Shown here in pieces: positions 61,220 through 64,000 of a stretch of DNA of 64,000 nt; the first letter of the stretch is position 1; each line of letters begins with the position of its first letter. The notes beneath the pieces were generated by a model. That model was not told the DNA's origin, ran no database searches, and saw only the letters and a program-made list of their open reading frames with translations. This DNA comes from Hydractinia symbiolongicarpus. Taxonomy: Eukaryota > Cnidaria > Hydrozoa > Anthoathecata > Hydractiniidae. The position numbers and the translations under genes are program-made. The stretch covers positions 26,943,828 to 27,007,827 of the forward strand of contig NC_079876.1 of assembly GCF_029227915.1 (NCBI RefSeq). The letters are read 5' to 3'.

Positions 61220-61227
61220 TATATAAA
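61220..61227 (+). promoter_or_regulatory. candidate TATA box of the single-pass membrane protein gene
   Basis: TATATAAA in the context AGCTATATAAACGAGG lies 235 bases upstream of the proposed ATG at 61462. This would place a transcription start near 61250 and give a leader of about 210 bases. AT-rich sequence makes chance matches common. Confidence 0.3.
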
Positions 61228-61461
61228 CGAGGAAAAACGATTGTGCGTGTTTCAAGCTTGCTTTGTAAGCCGCAAAGCCACCGATATCTTCAGGAAAAAA
61301 AGCTTATTCGATAGTGTGGTCAAGAAAAAAGTGAGAATCAAAATTTTATTGCTCAAACATCGGCAATTCATTTACTTCGCCAGGTGTTTTGTGAAAATTG
61401 CGTTTGTATATTCTTGCATGTTTATTTTTTACGATGAAAATATACATTGGTTTCTAACCGG

Positions 61462-63355
61462 ATAATGAGCTATTTGTATTTTACAGAACCGATCGGCAAT
61501 ACTATACCATTCGCGCCCAGTACTGAGAAAAATATATTTATTAATGACAACGTGGAAATCCTGGGTGAGATGTTACGGAAAACTTCGCTGGCAAAGGAAA
61601 ATAGAATAAGCTTTGTTGATTTGTCTGACAACCCTGGGGGTGCAACTACCAGTGAGAACGAAAAACAAGTAAATAACGGAACAGATTCTGTCTTTAATTA
61701 CTTGGTTTGTAAGTATTCTGGCTTTTATATCCTTCTGCACTTTCCCGCACATTCACTTTTGCGTGATTCGACGTATATCTTCGACTTAAAATAATAAACA
61801 GGTTTTAGATTCTGCTGTGTCAGCATAAAAACACAAAAATGGGAAGCACTTTACTTAGAATGATCTTCTGAAATACAGCCTTTTTAAAACTATGTTGAAA
61901 ACATGATTCTGTGGACGAGAGTGTTTTAAGCTTTATTAACAGAATTTTATTTTCATTTTTTAGTTTCATGGTGGCGTGAATACAAGAGCCTTATTTCAGT
62001 GTTATACTTTCAAACAGCAGTATCGCTTTTCTCTATACTTTTAATTCGTTATTCGCTAATTGGAATTTTACTAAAGATCACAGCGTAAGTGAGTTTTTTT
62101 ACAATTCGTTTTATTTGTTACGCAGTTGAGTGGATATGTGGTGAAAGTTTCAACAATACAACTTCAGGAAAGAATTAAATTCTTTAAAAAATGAGTGTAA
62201 TATATTCATTTCCTCAATGACGGTTAATTTTAGAGTTTTTCGCGCCCTTTTTTATGCTCGCCTTTACTACAAAAAGCGCGTCGAATAGTAACGCAAACTA
62301 TAAATATCTATCGTTTTTCGTTTGTGCGTCTAAACTTATGAGAATAGGGTGCCGGTCAGTTCATCAAACCAATTTTCGAAAAGTAGGACTGGAAAGAAAC
62401 TTCTAGTGTTTTGTTTATATGTTAAACAACAAAGGTTGTGTAAAAGTTTCTCGCCGATTTTCATAGTGCATTAAAAACTAAAATGATTTAAAAAATAAAA
62501 TGATATAAAGAAAGGATATTTAATTTTACATGTGAGTTGCAACTGTTAGATAAAAATGAAAAATTGTTAATTTCCATTGCATGTGTATTTGTATTTTTAT
62601 ATTTCTATTTTAACCTTGCTTTGAAAAAATATTGTTCACTAATTATTCCAAAATCAGTTGACAAAATTGTAAAAATTTTATTTACCTTTTTAGCCGAATT
62701 ATTTAACGATATATTTTTGTATTGTAGAAACCACACCAAGGAAAGTTTGTTAGCCCTGCCTGCAATCCCTTCAAAGATTTCCACGGAAATAAAAAAGAAG
62801 CTCTTTGTACAAGTATCGGATCAATCCGAATCGGAAAATTCGGACGACGAGATTTTTGTTGAGTGTTCGTCTACTATGCTACCAAGCGTGGAACGAGAAG
62901 AAAGCGTTCCGAAAGCCAATCAGGACGAAGAGAAATACATGAAGACGATCAAAAGCGATATAAGTAAAGAAGGCGTAACAAGCACGCCATTTTGTGAACG
63001 AAACCACGATCCTGTTTGTGAGGGCATAGCGCTTGATAATGAAATGCCTTTTGTACAAGATCTTGACGAATCGTGCGGATTTACAACGTCGACCCCACGC
63101 GATAGCGTCATTGCTCCTATTGGAGTTATGGATAGCTTGAATGAGATCTCCCCGGAGAAGTTCCGTCGCTATCTACACGAAAAAAATCAAGAAATTGAAC
63201 GACTTGGTATTAGTTTCGACGAAGATGGTTACATCAAAGAAGACAATGATGCTTCAACTTCAGTTCCCGCCAAATCTGATGCAGTCAGCAAGTTGGATTT
63301 TAGCATGTCAAGTCTTCGTCAATCCATCTGGCATAGAATTAGTTTTGTTTTTTAA
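61462..63355 (+). CDS. unrecognised single-pass membrane protein
   Basis: Three exons, 61462-61708, 61964-62084 and 62728-63355, are in phase and give about 331 residues. An N-terminal polar domain (with ISFVDLSDNPGGATTS) is followed by SWWREYKSLISV and one hydrophobic segment of about 30 residues ending LLIRYSLIGILLKITA (roughly 95-124). The remaining 200 residues are acidic and soluble, with SESENSDDEIFVE and a C-terminal helix ISPEKFRRYLHEKNQEIERLG. I do not recognise the family. The start is uncertain: an AG acceptor at 61485-61486 would also allow an upstream first exon ending with one spare base, in which case ATG 61462 is not used. No signal peptide is seen in this model, so a type II or tail-oriented topology is possible. 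Confidence 0.6.
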
Positions 63356-63435
63356 AGTAGAACTCTCCGTATGCGTTTTTTTCCTTCTAAGACCGGTCAA
63401 AATTGTACTATAACGTATAAATCTTTCTTCCTTAT

Positions 63436-63612
63436 CTGGTCAACAATTAAAGCAACCTTGTACCTAGCTGTATCTAAATGTGAGAGTAACAACTATCTGG
63501 AGATCTGGTCCACCATTTAAGCAACCTTGTACCTAATTCTATCTATATGTGAGAGTAACAACTATCTAGGGATCTGGTCAACAATTTAGGCAACTTCGTA
63601 CCTAGCTCTAAC
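63436..63612. repeat. 69-bp tandem repeat, about 2.5 copies
   Basis: Units beginning CTGGTC(A/C)AC(A/C)A start at 63436, 63505 and 63574. They share GCAACCTTGTACCTA and GAGAGTAACAACTATCT. The spacing is exactly 69 bases each time. It lies 80 bases after the stop codon of the last gene. Confidence 0.85.
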
Positions 63613-63837
63613 GAAATAGGACCTTGGAAAAGTTACTTCCAAAGTATTTAGTTTCTCATGACTCCAAGAAAACAACGCTGTTATTATATATGCTAGAATA
63701 ACTCTTCTGTTTTCTTTATATTCTTTTGTTTCGTCTTTCCTAATTCTTTTTTCTGTAGTTCTTACGTTATTTTTCTTTTTTTTCTTAGGCATTTTTTTTT
63801 GAAAGATACTATCTTATTTGTGAAAGTTTGAATAGAA

Positions 63838-63901
63838 CCAACTTTGTTCCCAAGGTTTTTTAAGGTTTTAAAATGCCTAAGAATCCCTGGGGACGAGGTT
63901 G
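63838..63901. mobile_element. complete short MITE, CCTGGGGACGAGG family
   Basis: The left arm CCAACTTTGTTCCCAAGG pairs with CCCTGGGGACGAGGTTG. The inner sequence TTTTTAAGGTTTTAAAA..CTAAGAAT extends the imperfect stem. At about 64 bases it is a compact example. Confidence 0.65.
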
Positions 63902-64000
63902 AGGTATTCGCTATTATTTGTTAGTTTTCTTCTTTTTAGTCTTTTGTTGTGCTGTGGTGTTTGTTGTTTTCTCGTCGCCATGACCAAACGCGCATGCGTA

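Larger units (their letters stand above)
58133..61461. other. spacer between Dab and the last gene
   Basis: It includes the Dab 3' UTR (AATAAA at 58509-58514) and AT-rich sequence with no recognisable exon. Open frames at 59833-60021 and 60533-60742 have no domain or splice support. The TATA-like sequence at 61220 lies near its end. Confidence 0.5.
63356..64000. other. 3' flank of the last gene
   Basis: It holds a 69-bp tandem repeat and one MITE. An open minus-strand frame at 63586-63792 runs through AT-rich repeat flank and has no support. Confidence 0.5.

Overview
This is a eukaryotic, intron-rich, AT-rich animal window. Exons are short, have GT..AG boundaries and keep matching phase. The genes belong to animal families, and the space between exons is packed with short inverted-repeat elements, tRNA-derived SINEs and non-LTR retrotransposons. 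The combination of metazoan endocytic genes and abundant elements ending in CCTGGGGACGAGG suggests a non-bilaterian animal, most likely a cnidarian and perhaps a hydrozoan. That assignment is inference from composition and remembered repeat families, not proof.

Layout. 1-2362: AT-rich non-coding. 2363-16617 (+): a 22-exon patched-domain (PTCHD3-like) gene. 17983-20755 (+): a two-exon sorting nexin of the SNX16 type. 20756-25022: spacer full of small inverted-repeat elements plus ambiguous open segments. 25023-45873 (+): an 11-exon SNX7/SNX30-like PX-BAR gene. Its first intron (about 9.8 kb) holds an antisense non-LTR retrotransposon, MITEs, a SINE and gene relics. Its seventh intron encloses a complete four-exon gene on the minus strand (40038-43623) for a very acidic repeat protein. 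45874-54462: spacer with two SINE copies and two copies of a second non-LTR family. 54463-58132 (+): a Disabled (Dab) homologue with a PTB domain, DPF and NPF motifs. 61462-63355 (+): a three-exon gene for an unrecognised single-pass membrane protein. The window ends in a 69-bp tandem repeat and another MITE.

Working together. Three neighbouring same-strand genes (SNX16-like, SNX7/30-like, Dab) act in endocytic and endosomal sorting in known animals. The SNX7/30-like protein carries two NPF motifs and Dab three, so both could bind EH-domain proteins. The patched-like gene is a multi-pass RND-family protein. No RNA genes other than SINE heads, no CRISPR and no prokaryotic operons were seen. 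Exon models were spliced by eye using splice signals, phase and family resemblance; all six multi-exon models close in frame.
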